A stretch of 35,983 bases of DNA from Bacillus sanguinis (GCF_018332475.1 NZ_BOQB01000030.1:1-35983); one strand, 5' to 3'; positions 7,315 through 15,219 are shown, counted from the stretch's first letter. Numbers and translations: made by a program. Notes: generated from the sequence alone by a model not told the origin.

Positions 7315-8523
7315 CTATTGTAAGCTTGCTGCTGGACCGAAAAACTCATAATGAATATGCTCTTGTTTCACACCTAAATCAGTTAGTGCAGCATTTATAT
7401 GTTTCATAAATGGTACCGGACCACAGAAATAAAACTCTGCTTCAGTTGTTGGAATAATCGTTTGTAACCATTCAGCTTCAATGAAACCTTCTTTATCAAA
7501 GTTCTTCATTTCCAAATCTTTTTCAGTTGGCATAGAATAGCAAGTATACGCTTTAACTTGTTCGTATTCATTATCTACTGCCTCAACGTGTTCTTTCATT
7601 GCATGTGTATTACTATTTATCGCTGCATGAACAAAACATACATTACGTTTTGAATCTTGTTCAATTAACGTATTTAGCATACTCATCATTGGTGTAATAC
7701 CTACTCCACCACTAATTAAGACAACTGGTAATGTTGAATCCATATTTAATACGAAATCTCCTGCTGGTGCACTTACTGGTAATATATCCCCTTCTTCTAC
7801 ATGATCATGTAAGTAGTTAGATACTTTACCATCCGGTGTATCTACACCTTTTTCTTTCTTTACACTAATACGATAATATTCTTTTCCCGGAGCATCTGAT
7901 AAACTATATTGACGATTATGTGTATATGTTTCACCTTCTATATTTATTTGAATCGTTACATATTGTCCTGGGATGAATGAAGAAACTTTCCCACCATCTT
8001 CAGGTTTTAAATAAAATGATGTAATAACGTCGCTTTCCTTCACTTTTTTAACAACCACAAAGTTACGGAAATCTTTCCATCCACCTTCTTTATGTGCCGC
8101 TTCTTCATACATCTCTGCTTCAATGCTAATGAATGCATCAGCAATGACACCATATGCTTCTCCCCATGCATTTAAAACTTCATCAGGTGCACCTGCGACC
8201 TCTTTAATTGCACGTAGTAAACATGTACCTACAATCGGGTAATGCTCCGCTTTAATACCTAAACTTCTATGCTTATGACCAATTTGTTTTACAACTGGAA
8301 TAATAGCTTCTAAATTATCAATATACGTTGCAGCTGCATAAACAGCATTCGCTAGCGCTTGTTGTTGTCTTCCTTTTTTCTGATTTGTATGGTTGAAAAT
8401 ATTCAATAATTCCGGATGTTCCGAAAATAAAATTTGATAAAATCTCGTTGTAATCTCAACGCCTTTTTCTTGTAATAATGGTACTGTTGACTTTACGATT
8501 TCAATTGTTTTTGCACTTAACAT
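7315..8523 (-). CDS. hmp: Flavohaemoglobin (nitric oxide dioxygenase)
   Basis: A 402-residue cytoplasmic enzyme that oxidises NO to nitrate with O2 and NAD(P)H. The N-terminal globin (1-~138) keeps the B10 tyrosine (Tyr29), the distal Gln53 and the proximal haem ligand His85 (HKHRSLGI). The FAD domain (~150-255) has RQYSLSDAP, the FAD-binding motif, and the NAD domain (~260-400) has GGVGITPMMSM and FYFCGPVPFM. The length matches the family. The start ATG follows GAGGAGTGGGATACA. It is transcribed alone and converges on a Crp/Fnr-type gene. Hmp genes in Bacillus are commonly controlled by ResD, NsrR or Fnr; here a Crp/Fnr-type box and an 11-bp palindrome lie upstream. Confidence 0.96.
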   Translation of the reverse strand: MLSAKTIEIVKSTVPLLQEKGVEITTRFYQILFSEHPELLNIFNHTNQKKGRQQQALANAVYAAATYIDNLEAIIPVVKQIGHKHRSLGIKAEHYPIVGTCLLRAIKEVAGAPDEVLNAWGEAYGVIADAFISIEAEMYEEAAHKEGGWKDFRNFVVVKKVKESDVITSFYLKPEDGGKVSSFIPGQYVTIQINIEGETYTHNRQYSLSDAPGKEYYRISVKKEKGVDTPDGKVSNYLHDHVEEGDILPVSAPAGDFVLNMDSTLPVVLISGGVGITPMMSMLNTLIEQDSKRNVCFVHAAINSNTHAMKEHVEAVDNEYEQVKAYTCYSMPTEKDLEMKNFDKEGFIEAEWLQTIIPTTEAEFYFCGPVPFMKHINAALTDLGVKQEHIHYEFFGPAASLQ

Positions 8524-8550
8524 TGTATCCCACTCCTCTATTTCCTTAAC

Positions 8551-8614
8551 TGTTTTTAGTTTAACTGAATTGTATAGTACATATTGTGATTTTAATCACT
8601 ATTAACACTGTGTT
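8551..8614 (-). promoter_or_regulatory. hmp promoter region with a Crp/Fnr-type box
   Basis: TGTGA (8585-8589), six bases, then TCACT (8596-8600) differs from the Crp/Fnr consensus TGTGA-N6-TCACA at one base. Read on the minus strand, a weak -10 (TAAACT, 8558-8563) would put the box centre near -41.5, the class II activator position. An alternative -10 at 8571-8576 (TATACA) would place the box over the -35, the position of a repressor. The perfect palindrome AACACTGTGTT (8604-8614) lies next to it. Which protein binds is not known. Confidence 0.55.
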
Positions 8615-8649
8615 TTTGTGAATAATATATGAACATTGCACTTACAAAA

Positions 8650-8685
8650 GAAAATAAGCCAACTAGAATTCTAGCTAGCTTATTA
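8650..8685 (-). terminator. Terminator overlapping the stop of the 172-aa membrane protein gene
   Basis: On the minus strand AATAAGCTAGCTAG and the following CTAGTTGGCTTATT pair around AATT and are followed by TTTTCTTTT. The stop codon lies in the stem. Confidence 0.75.
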
Positions 8686-9201
8686 TTTGGACTCTATAGC
8701 TTGTTCAATTACCCTTATATCTTTCCCATCTCCAAACTCTGTATACCCCCAGATGTTCGTTTCACCTCTATATTTATTTACGATAATATCTAAGTCATGA
8801 TATACACGGTGTGCATAAACTACATACTCAATATTTTGAAGTTCCACACCTTTTTTTACAATTTCATAGCTTCTATTTACATCACGTTTTATTTTTTCAT
8901 TCTTTATTTCTGTATGTATATTTTTTAAAGACGATTCTTGTTGTTGAAACCATTGTTTAAATTGGTTCCAGTCCCCTTCTGTATAATTCTCTGCTTTACC
9001 ATAATTTAAGAAATTATTATAACTTTCATGTGTCATACGAATAAAATCAAGCACTTTTGTCTCTTCTTGTACATCTTCTACTTGAGCTATTGTATTTACC
9101 TCAGCAGGCTTATTCGCATAATGTAACAACACTTTCATGAGACTATAACTCGCAATGATCATTATGATAATAATCCCAAATACACGTAACAATTTCTTCA
9201 T
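8683..9201 (-). CDS. Unknown single-pass membrane or secreted protein (172 aa)
   Basis: I do not recognise the family. The start is placed at ATG 9201, where AGAAGGAG lies 8 nt upstream; the frame stays open to 9300, but the extra 33 codons lack a ribosome site. Residues ~4-26 are a hydrophobic anchor or signal (KKLLRVFGIIIIMIIASYS). The rest is a hydrophilic helical domain rich in Glu, Lys, Tyr and Asn (for example WNQFKQWFQQQESSLKNIHTE), probably outside the membrane. It ends GDGKDIRVIEQAIESK. It lies 115 nt downstream of the M50 protease gene on the same strand, so co-transcription is possible, though no functional link is shown. Confidence 0.75.
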   Translation of the reverse strand: MKKLLRVFGIIIIMIIASYSLMKVLLHYANKPAEVNTIAQVEDVQEETKVLDFIRMTHESYNNFLNYGKAENYTEGDWNQFKQWFQQQESSLKNIHTEIKNEKIKRDVNRSYEIVKKGVELQNIEYVVYAHRVYHDLDIIVNKYRGETNIWGYTEFGDGKDIRVIEQAIESK

Positions 9202-9315
9202 ATACAGAACTCCTTCTCTACTAAAGATATTACAATGTATGACTATACTTGTAACATTCTCTCGTAGAAATATAATTCCTGTATAAATCTTCCCCATCAT
9301 TTCGACAATATTTTT

Positions 9316-10413
9316 CTATACATTTCTCGTTGGCAAATGTTCTTGTAAAACAATATACCCTTCATAAGCTGTGTAACCGAGTATAGCCATTAATCCGATA
9401 TAACAAGCAAATACCGTCCATTTCGTTTTCGTATTCACTTTGTAATAGTTTTCCTGTTGTCTCTTTTCTGCTTCCCATTCCTGTAATTTTCTTTCTGACA
9501 TTTCAAATGCTTCTCTTATATGAATTGTATGGGTTTCTTTTTCATCTTCATATGGGACGTAATCAAGTGGCTCAAACTTTGGTAAAAGATACTCTAACAC
9601 TTCAATCTTTTGCAGTTCTCCTGTTTTTAATTCTTTCTCTCTCTCTTTTTGCCTTAATATATTTATTTCATGTTGCATCATATATATATTTCGATGCACC
9701 GCACCTGTTTCTTTTAACTCCTCTTCAAGCCTTGCAACATAGTCTTTCATTCCATCAATTCTATATCCTAACTCCTTAATTGGCTCATCTCGCTTTATTA
9801 CTCTATATAATTCCATACAGCCGATAATAACAATAAATCCTCCCAAAATACTTTTAAAGTAAATGGAATAACCAAGCAATACAATAAGGCCCGCTCCCCA
9901 AATCTTTGTACTTACAACTGAAATAATTCTCCCACCATCTAATGGAGAAACTGGAATCAAGTTAAAGAAGTTAATCATACTTCCAAGTAAAATAATTAAT
10001 GCCCAAAATGGCTCTTTTGTTATTATATAAAGTGGGATTGCAGGTAAAAATGATAACAATCCGAAAAGAGGTCCCATATAAGCGATATAAGCTTCATCTT
10101 TTGCATTTTTCGGCATCTCTTTCATCCCAATAAGAGCACCCATAAATGGAATAAATATCGCTGGCGATGTTGGTATACCTTTTCTTTTCGCAGCCCATAA
10201 ATGGCCCATTTCATGAATAAACAACAAATAAATGAGCGCTACCCCAAATTTCCAACCATATATAACTGCGTATGCACCAAGTGATAGAAACATACTAAAT
10301 ACCGTTGAAAACTTTGCTAGTTTAAAAATTGCAAATACCCACTTTAACTTAGAAAGTAAAAATAGCCCTATTGCAACAATAATTCCCCATAATCCTTTTT
10401 TATTATTTTTCAT
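9316..10413 (-). CDS. Site-2-protease-type membrane metalloprotease (M50 family)
   Basis: A 365-residue polytopic membrane protein. The zinc motif HEMGH lies at 67-71 in a membrane segment, and the partner motif NLIPVSPLDGGR is at 151-162, supplying the third zinc ligand (the Asp), so the active site is complete. Several hydrophobic segments cover ~8-200. A long soluble insert (~208-325) is helical and charged (YVARLEEELKETGAV..., ILRQKEREKELKTGE), and a last membrane segment follows at ~332-353, near the C-terminus. There is no PDZ or CBS domain, so it differs from RseP and SpoIVFB. Substrate unknown; it could process a membrane-bound regulator, but no anti-sigma factor gene is nearby. The ATG follows AAAGGAGAGGAAT. 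Confidence 0.87.
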   Translation of the reverse strand: MKNNKKGLWGIIVAIGLFLLSKLKWVFAIFKLAKFSTVFSMFLSLGAYAVIYGWKFGVALIYLLFIHEMGHLWAAKRKGIPTSPAIFIPFMGALIGMKEMPKNAKDEAYIAYMGPLFGLLSFLPAIPLYIITKEPFWALIILLGSMINFFNLIPVSPLDGGRIISVVSTKIWGAGLIVLLGYSIYFKSILGGFIVIIGCMELYRVIKRDEPIKELGYRIDGMKDYVARLEEELKETGAVHRNIYMMQHEINILRQKEREKELKTGELQKIEVLEYLLPKFEPLDYVPYEDEKETHTIHIREAFEMSERKLQEWEAEKRQQENYYKVNTKTKWTVFACYIGLMAILGYTAYEGYIVLQEHLPTRNV

Positions 10414-10433
10414 ATTCCTCTCCTTTGTCTCTC

Positions 10434-10456
10434 ATGAATGAATCATATTCATTCAT
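10434..10456. repeat. Perfect 10-bp inverted repeat upstream of the M50 protease gene
   Basis: ATGAATGAAT (10434-10443) and ATTCATTCAT (10447-10456) flank CAT. It lies 21 bp upstream of the M50 start and could be an operator or a small hairpin in the leader. Confidence 0.5.
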
Positions 10457-10563
10457 CAAAACTATTCTTTTCTCTATTATGACATATTTTTTTCTATTGT
10501 TAGAAATAATGTTTATTTAATCCATTTTTAGCCAAAAATATAAATAAAAGGAGGTGTTTTCAA

Positions 10564-10761
10564 ATGAATTTACAATCTCTCATAATAGGCGCTCTATCGT
10601 TTTTAGCTTCAACTCTTATTTTTTATACCGTTAGTTACGTATTATTATTAGATTTGTTGCCCAATCACGTATTTATTGCCCTTATCATCCTTTCCGCTCT
10701 TATGATTTCTTTTCTTATTACACGAAAATCAATGAATGAGCCATCTGCAAAAGCAAAGTAA
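10564..10761 (+). CDS. Small two-helix membrane protein (65 aa)
   Basis: Two hydrophobic segments (~5-30 and ~35-53) are separated by the short polar turn LLPNH and followed by a basic tail (TRKSMNEPSAKAK), which suggests both ends face the cytoplasm. The start is certain: AAAGGAGGTG lies 7 nt upstream of the ATG, a near-perfect ribosome site. I do not recognise the family. It is a monocistronic + gene between the divergent M50 gene and the convergent lipoprotein gene, followed by a hairpin at 10761-10788. High expression at translation level is likely from the ribosome site. No cysteines or catalytic-looking residues are present. Confidence 0.75.
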   Translation: MNLQSLIIGALSFLASTLIFYTVSYVLLLDLLPNHVFIALIILSALMISFLITRKSMNEPSAKAK

Positions 10762-10789
10762 TAGAGAGGGGATTTCCCCCTCTCTATTA
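10761..10789. terminator. Terminator-like hairpin after the small membrane protein
   Basis: ATAGAGAGGGG and CCCCTCTCTAT pair around a short loop and are followed by an AT-rich but not strongly T-rich tract. Confidence 0.6.
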
Positions 10790-10844
10790 TCATTTCCTAG
10801 GAAAGGTCATATAGACTTTACGAATTCACATACCTCCCGGACTA

Positions 10845-10862
10845 ATTAAAGTTTCACTTTAT
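10845..10862 (+). repeat. Copy 1 of an 18-nt dispersed motif (ATTAAAGTTTCACTTTAT)
   Basis: Identical to 15202-15219 and, in reverse orientation, to 30341-30358. This copy overlaps the stop codon of the - strand lipoprotein gene and has no hairpin attached. Confidence 0.75.
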
Positions 10863-11710
10863 CTTTGTAAATCCATTTTTTCACCATACTCTTTAACAAT
10901 TTGAATGATATTTTGAAAAACACCTATTTTCTCTTTTTTACTATTTAATATTTTTAAATCATAATTTTCATAATATGTTTCTAATGACTTTAATTGTGAT
11001 TCTGAAGCACCTTTTACCGGAACAGTAGCATGTAATTCATACTGTTTATATCCTTCTTTTACCTTTTCTCCTGAAATTTCTTCACTCTCTTTTGCTCCAA
11101 TTAATTTTTGAACTTTTTCCGGATAAATGACTTTCAAATAATATTCTTGTTCCTTCTCTAACTTGTTGTATAGTGATTGTGAAATCGTATACCGTACCGT
11201 ATAATTCACGTTTTGATCTCCTGCTTTAATATGAAACGCGGTAATCTGCAAATCTTTTTTTGTTACTTCCGTTAAAGGACCTACCTGCTTCTCATCTTCT
11301 TTTTGTTCTGAAACATTTGGAAATATAGCCAAAAGCTTTTCCGTATCTTTTTTATTCAGCATATACATAGCTTTCTTATGTTGTACCCAACCTCTTCTAT
11401 CTTCTCCTCTTAGCCATGCATAATACGTGTCTTTCTTCCCATCTCTACTAATTTGTATTTCATATTCAGGTTCACCAAAGCTTCCTGTTATTTCTTGTTT
11501 CTCCGCTTTATCCATAATATCTATTACTAACCGCGCTTCTGATTCCTGTAACTTTTTCTCTTTATGTTTTTTTTGTATAACGGTTACCCCTATTGTTTCT
11601 GTCACTTCATTCACCGTCTCTTCTACTTTTTTTGTTTCTTTTTTTTGCTCTGTTTGACTACAAGATGCTAGTAACATAGCAAATACTAACAATACATATT
11701 TCCTTTTCAA
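10859..11710 (-). CDS. Lipoprotein of unknown function
   Basis: A predicted 283-residue lipoprotein. The TTG at 11710 is preceded by GGGAGGATTAAA; starting there gives a short basic n-region, a hydrophobic core and the lipobox LLAS-C (Cys about residue 19), followed by a polar SQTEQKKETKK linker. The mature part is lysine- and glutamate-rich with alternating strands and helices. A repeated theme is visible: KKDTYYAWLRGEDRRGWVQ near the middle and two regions resembling small domains (residues ~45-130 and ~140-280). The reading frame runs upstream to 11929, but this extension is cysteine-rich, has no ribosome site and overlaps the divergent gene. It sits head-to-head with the methyltransferase gene. 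Function unknown. Confidence 0.82.
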   Translation of the reverse strand: MKRKYVLLVFAMLLASCSQTEQKKETKKVEETVNEVTETIGVTVIQKKHKEKKLQESEARLVIDIMDKAEKQEITGSFGEPEYEIQISRDGKKDTYYAWLRGEDRRGWVQHKKAMYMLNKKDTEKLLAIFPNVSEQKEDEKQVGPLTEVTKKDLQITAFHIKAGDQNVNYTVRYTISQSLYNKLEKEQEYYLKVIYPEKVQKLIGAKESEEISGEKVKEGYKQYELHATVPVKGASESQLKSLETYYENYDLKILNSKKEKIGVFQNIIQIVKEYGEKMDLQR

Positions 11711-11767
11711 TTTAATCCTCCCTTTACAATAAGAAATCCTTATAATCTTCATACAAAAAACAAAAAC

Positions 11768-11796
11768 GTGACACACTATAAAATACGCTATACTAA
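11768..11796 (+). promoter_or_regulatory. Candidate promoter for the methyltransferase gene
   Basis: GTGACA (11768-11773) and TACTAA (11791-11796) are spaced by 17 nt, 24 nt before the ATG. Both hexamers are imperfect. Confidence 0.35.
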
Positions 11797-11818
11797 GCAT
11801 TGAAAGGAGGTCTTTTTC

Positions 11819-12595
11819 ATGTCCATTAATTTTCATGATGCAAATAATAAATACACATACGCACAGCGAAACGCCCATATTTCTTGGGGAGAAATGATAA
11901 AAAGTATTACAAATATACAAAACAAGCAAATAATTGATATCGGCTGTGGTGGCGGAATTTATACGAAAGAACTTGCTCTTATGGGAGCAAAAGGTGTTGT
12001 TGGGCTTGATTTTTCAAAAGAAATATTACAAGCTGCAAAAGAAAATTGTAGCGGCTTTTCAAACATTTCATTCATTCACGGCGATGCACATAGCGTCCCA
12101 TATCCTAATGATACATTCGACATTGTTATTTCGCGCGCAGTTATTCATCATTTACACGACATTCCTACATTCCTACGTGAAACTTCTCGTATATTAAAGA
12201 AAAACGGTGTACTTATTGTACAAGACCGAACCATTGAAGATTGTACAATTCCAGGAAGCCCCGAACATATTCGTGGCTATTTTTTCTCTATCTTTCCAAA
12301 ACTCATTGAAATTGAATCAAAAAGACGTCCAAAAACCACCACGATACAAAAAGAATTACAAAAATATTTTCTTCACGTATTCCCCACTCAAACACAATGG
12401 GAAGTACGAAAAATACATGATTCTGTAGAAGCATTATTGCAAGATTTATCACCTCGAACAGGTCGATCCATTCTATACGAATTAACAGATCATGAACTTT
12501 CTCAACTTCTACAACAAGTACAGACTGCCTTGCAAAACGTCTCTCCTATTATCGAAAGAGATCGGTGGACAATTTGGAGCACTATGAAATTGTAA
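11819..12595 (+). CDS. Class I SAM-dependent methyltransferase
   Basis: A 258-residue cytoplasmic enzyme with the Rossmann-type methyltransferase motifs. Motif I is IIDIGCGGGIYTKEL (~38-52), followed by VVGLDFSKEILQAAKE with the acidic residue that binds the ribose of SAM, then GDAHSVPYPNDTFDIVISRAVIHHL for motifs II and III. The C-terminal ~100 residues (after LIVQDRTIEDC) are the substrate part and resemble no motif I know. The ATG follows AAGGAGGTC. Members of this broad Methyltransf_11/UbiE-like family act on quinones, lipids or small molecules, so the substrate cannot be named. A strong terminator follows. Confidence 0.88.
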   Translation: MSINFHDANNKYTYAQRNAHISWGEMIKSITNIQNKQIIDIGCGGGIYTKELALMGAKGVVGLDFSKEILQAAKENCSGFSNISFIHGDAHSVPYPNDTFDIVISRAVIHHLHDIPTFLRETSRILKKNGVLIVQDRTIEDCTIPGSPEHIRGYFFSIFPKLIEIESKRRPKTTTIQKELQKYFLHVFPTQTQWEVRKIHDSVEALLQDLSPRTGRSILYELTDHELSQLLQQVQTALQNVSPIIERDRWTIWSTMKL

Positions 12596-12636
12596 GGAAG
12601 GAAGCCTCACAAAATAATGTGAGGCTTCCTTCTTTC
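12594..12636. terminator. Bidirectional terminator after the methyltransferase gene
   Basis: GGAAGCCTCACA and TGTGAGGCTTCC are perfectly complementary around AAATAA and are followed by TTCTTT. It also borders the 3' end of the convergent small gene at 12635. Confidence 0.9.
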
Positions 12637-12844
12637 ATAATCTAATTTTGCAACACTCTTGATATCCTCCACTTCTGGCCTGTGCACTTCCACACTTCGG
12701 ACATACTAAATATCTAGACTGATTTGTCAACAAACTACCTTTTTGAAAGAGTAAAACTTCTGCTTGTTTAAACGAACGCGAATAATATAACCACATAAAA
12801 CCAATTATAGCAATAATACCAAATAATACTCCCATCGCAAGCAT
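12635..12844 (-). CDS. Small membrane protein with a C-terminal zinc-ribbon-like tail
   Basis: A 69-residue protein. One N-terminal hydrophobic segment (~1-22, LAMGVLFGIIAIIGFMWLYY) is followed by a polar linker and a cysteine cluster CPKCGSAQARSGGYQECC, consistent with a small zinc ribbon (CxxC ... CC). The start is ATG 12844, with AGAGGTG 6 nt upstream; an in-frame GTG at 12853 lies inside that ribosome site and is less likely. The usual second knuckle CxxC is replaced by CC, so zinc binding is plausible but not certain. No partner is evident. Convergent with the methyltransferase gene. Confidence 0.65.
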   Translation of the reverse strand: MLAMGVLFGIIAIIGFMWLYYSRSFKQAEVLLFQKGSLLTNQSRYLVCPKCGSAQARSGGYQECCKIRL

Positions 12845-13132
12845 TTCAGTCACCTCTTTTGGTTTGTTCTTTCCAGCAAGTGGATTGTTGTATTATTCTC
12901 TGTAAATTCAAATAATACCTTCTTTACTCCTATAAATATCAACTTTCTCCATAAATTTTACAATTCTCTATAAATTTTTACTCCTATTTTACAATCCAAT
13001 TTACATCCCCCTCCGCTTCAAAACAAAGAATATTCCCTCAGGTAATTCCGCATATAAATATATCTTTTCAAAAAAATATTGACTTTCAAAAAAAAACATG
13101 CAACAATACTGTCAGAATACTTGAATAAAAAT
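12845..13132. other. AT-rich gap with degenerate tandem repeats
   Basis: About 290 bp without a gene. At 12927-12997 four imperfect units beginning CTCC/CTCT and continuing ATAAATTTTACAATT follow each other at 15-20-nt spacing. A possible -35 (TTGACT, 13079-13084) with a weak -10 (AACAAT, 13102-13107) could drive the T-box leader that follows. Confidence 0.45.
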
Positions 13133-13403
13133 TCATTGAAGAGAACGAGTACGTTATAGGACTGTCCCCCAGAGAGTTGGCGATTTGCTGAAAGCCAACG
13201 TTCAGTGCGTAGCCGAAAATCATCTCCGAGAAGTAGAACCGAATGTTGCAGTAAGTTCTTACCGGCTGTCCCCCGTTACAAGGAACACGTATCATGTTGT
13301 ACGTTGTAAAGCCGTATACATATAGACTCATTTCTACATGTATAAATTAGGGTGGTATCGCGGGTAAATATAACTCGTCCCTTTCTTTAGGGACGAGTTT
13401 TTT
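13133..13403 (+). promoter_or_regulatory. T-box riboswitch (isoleucine specifier) controlling brnQ
   Basis: A T-box leader that senses uncharged tRNA. The diagnostic T-box sequence AGGGTGGTATCGCGGG lies at 13349-13364. Stem I shows the conserved AGAGAGTTGGC element (13167-13177). In its 3' side, GAAA is followed by ATC at 13219-13221 and a purine, the standard specifier position, which reads isoleucine. The UGGU bulge fits the A discriminator of tRNA-Ile. The terminator is ACTCGTCCC/GGGACGAGT plus TTTTTT at 13373-13403. Lack of charged tRNA-Ile should favour the antiterminator and switch on brnQ, which matches a branched-chain amino acid carrier. Confidence 0.93.
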
Positions 13404-13441
13404 GTGTTCTTACAAATGAATTTAAAAAAGGAGGAAAAACA

Positions 13442-14797
13442 ATGAACACTGTATCAAAAAAACATATTTTTTCCACGGGTCTTATGCTATTTTCTTTATT
13501 TTTTGGGGCAGGTAATTTAATTTTCCCTCCCATGCTTGGACAAAATGCAGGTGAAAACTTTTGGCCAGCAATGATTGGATTTTTGCTAACAGGAGTCGGT
13601 TTACCACTATTAACCGTTATTGCAATTTCTTTATCAGGAAATGGTATGCAACAACTCGCAAGTCATGTTCACCCATTATTCGGAATTTTCTTTACTGTAG
13701 TTGTATACATCGCAATTGGTCCTTCTATGGGAATTCCACGCGTTGCAAATGTCGCTTTCGAAATGGGTGTGAGTTCTTTCTTACCAGAAACAATCCGTTC
13801 TAGCAGCTTAGTACTATTTGTATATACAATCATATTCTTTGCTATCGTATTTTGGCTGAGCTTGAATCCATCTAAACTTGTAGATCGCATTGGAAATATA
13901 TTAACACCTATTTTATTACTCTCTATTTTCTTATTATTTGTTAAAAGTGTATTTACACCACTCGGGCAATCCGGACAAGCAATACAAGAGTATCAAACTT
14001 CTCCAATCTTCAAAGGCTTTATGGAAGGATACTTAACGATGGATACCATTTCTGCGCTTGCATTTGGAATTATTGTTGTAAATACCATTCGCTCTAAAGG
14101 TGTGAAGGATCGTAAATCGATTGCCATCGCGACAGCGAAAGCAGGACTTATTGCCGCTACTGGTCTCGTACTTGTATATGGTGCACTTGGCTGGCTCGGT
14201 GCAACTAGCGTCTCTCTCGGATATGCAAAAAATGGCGGACAATTACTTACTGTTATCGTACAACAATTATTCGGTCCATACGGTTTGCTTCTATTATCTC
14301 TAATCGTTACACTCGCTTGCTTAACAACATGTGTCGGACTTGTATCTGCATGTAGTCAATATTTCTCAACATTATTGACTACATTTTCATACAAAACGTT
14401 CGCTAGCATCATTTGTGCATTAGGATTATTAGTTGCCAACTTAGGTTTAACAAAAATTATTGCTATCTCTGTTCCAATTCTACTTGTCGTATATCCAATT
14501 GCGATTGTACTCGTGCTACTATCGTTACTTCATAAATATTTCGGTGGATATCGCTCTGTTTATGTAGGTGCTTTAATTGGAGCAGCAGTGGTAAGCGTAT
14601 TTGATGGATTAAAACAAGGTGGTATTTCAATTTCATTTATCACACCATATTTTGAATTTATCCCTTTATATAATGAAGGAATCGGCTGGTTAATACCAGC
14701 ATTAGCCGGAGCCCTTATCGGCCTTACAATCGCTAAGCTAAGCGGCGCAAAAAAAGTTCCTTTACTAACCGAATCTCATGAAGTAAAAGCATCCTAA
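13442..14797 (+). CDS. brnQ: Branched-chain amino acid:cation symporter (BrnQ/LIVCS family)
   Basis: A 451-residue membrane protein with about twelve hydrophobic segments that imports isoleucine, leucine and valine with Na+ or H+. The family N-terminus FSLFFGAGNLIFPPMLG (~17-33) is present, as is the conserved GPSMGIPRVANVAFEMG stretch (~93-109). The length matches the family. The ATG is preceded by AAAGGAGGAAAAACA, 38 nt after the leader terminator. Expression is under the isoleucine T-box immediately upstream, which supports branched-chain amino acid import as the role. The paralogue number cannot be decided. Confidence 0.95.
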   Translation: MNTVSKKHIFSTGLMLFSLFFGAGNLIFPPMLGQNAGENFWPAMIGFLLTGVGLPLLTVIAISLSGNGMQQLASHVHPLFGIFFTVVVYIAIGPSMGIPRVANVAFEMGVSSFLPETIRSSSLVLFVYTIIFFAIVFWLSLNPSKLVDRIGNILTPILLLSIFLLFVKSVFTPLGQSGQAIQEYQTSPIFKGFMEGYLTMDTISALAFGIIVVNTIRSKGVKDRKSIAIATAKAGLIAATGLVLVYGALGWLGATSVSLGYAKNGGQLLTVIVQQLFGPYGLLLLSLIVTLACLTTCVGLVSACSQYFSTLLTTFSYKTFASIICALGLLVANLGLTKIIAISVPILLVVYPIAIVLVLLSLLHKYFGGYRSVYVGALIGAAVVSVFDGLKQGGISISFITPYFEFIPLYNEGIGWLIPALAGALIGLTIAKLSGAKKVPLLTESHEVKAS

Positions 14798-14823
14798 AAA
14801 AACTCCCTTTCGGGAGTTTTTTT
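14797..14823. terminator. Bidirectional terminator at the end of brnQ
   Basis: AAAAAACTCCC and GGGAGTTTTTTT pair around TTTC. It overlaps the brnQ stop and the stop of the convergent small gene. Confidence 0.85.
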
Positions 14824-15085
14824 ACATTTGAAAAGCAGTATGATTAAAGCTACTTATTTTATAAGCTTTCGTATAATAGTCGATATTTGTATCCACTATT
14901 TCTACTTTGACAACATCATAGCATTCTTCTTGCTTTACTAAAAATAAATAATACTCTTCTGTCGCCTCAACAATTGCAATTTTATCTGTTTCCACATTAT
15001 ATTGTTCACAAAGTGCTTGTAATGCGTTCACATAATCCCCTAATTTTTTAGACTTATCCATGCCAAATATAGTTTGAACTAACAT
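14822..15085 (-). CDS. Small unknown protein (87 aa)
   Basis: I do not recognise the family. The start is placed at ATG 15085, where AAGGGGAGA lies about 8 nt upstream; another ATG at 15091 is too close to that site. The frame is open further to 15199, but the extra residues are hydrophobic, overlap a hairpin repeat and have no ribosome site. The protein is soluble and acidic, probably alpha/beta: MDKSKKLGDYVNALQALCEQY, then EATEEYYLFLVKQEECYDVVKVEIVDTN. It has no motif I can assign. It lies just downstream of the lia operon on the same strand, behind a hairpin, and is probably expressed separately. Confidence 0.65.
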   Translation of the reverse strand: MLVQTIFGMDKSKKLGDYVNALQALCEQYNVETDKIAIVEATEEYYLFLVKQEECYDVVKVEIVDTNIDYYTKAYKISSFNHTAFQM

Positions 15086-15175
15086 ATACATTCTCCCCTT
15101 TGTATGTACTGTTAATAACTTAATGATAACGCTTACATTTATTAACGTCAATAAGAAGATTTGGCGCAAACTAAT

Positions 15176-15204
15176 AATCAGTGGGATACCCCCTCCCACT
15201 GATT
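15176..15204. terminator. Hairpin after the lia operon, joined to the 18-nt dispersed motif
   Basis: AATCAGTGGG and CCCACTGATT pair around a 9-nt loop. On the minus strand it follows the liaR stop by about 15 nt and may end the operon, although no strong T-run follows. The same hairpin occurs at 30356-30386. Confidence 0.6.
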
Positions 15205-15219
15205 AAAGTTTCACTTTAT
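15202..15219 (+). repeat. Copy 2 of the 18-nt dispersed motif
   Basis: Identical to 10845-10862 and to the reverse of 30341-30358. It touches the liaR stop codon and joins the hairpin at 15176-15204. Confidence 0.8.

Noticed and set aside
13086-13331. Minus-strand 81-codon frame upstream of brnQ
   Set aside because: It is antisense to the T-box leader and owes its openness to the structured RNA; no ribosome site and no family resemblance.
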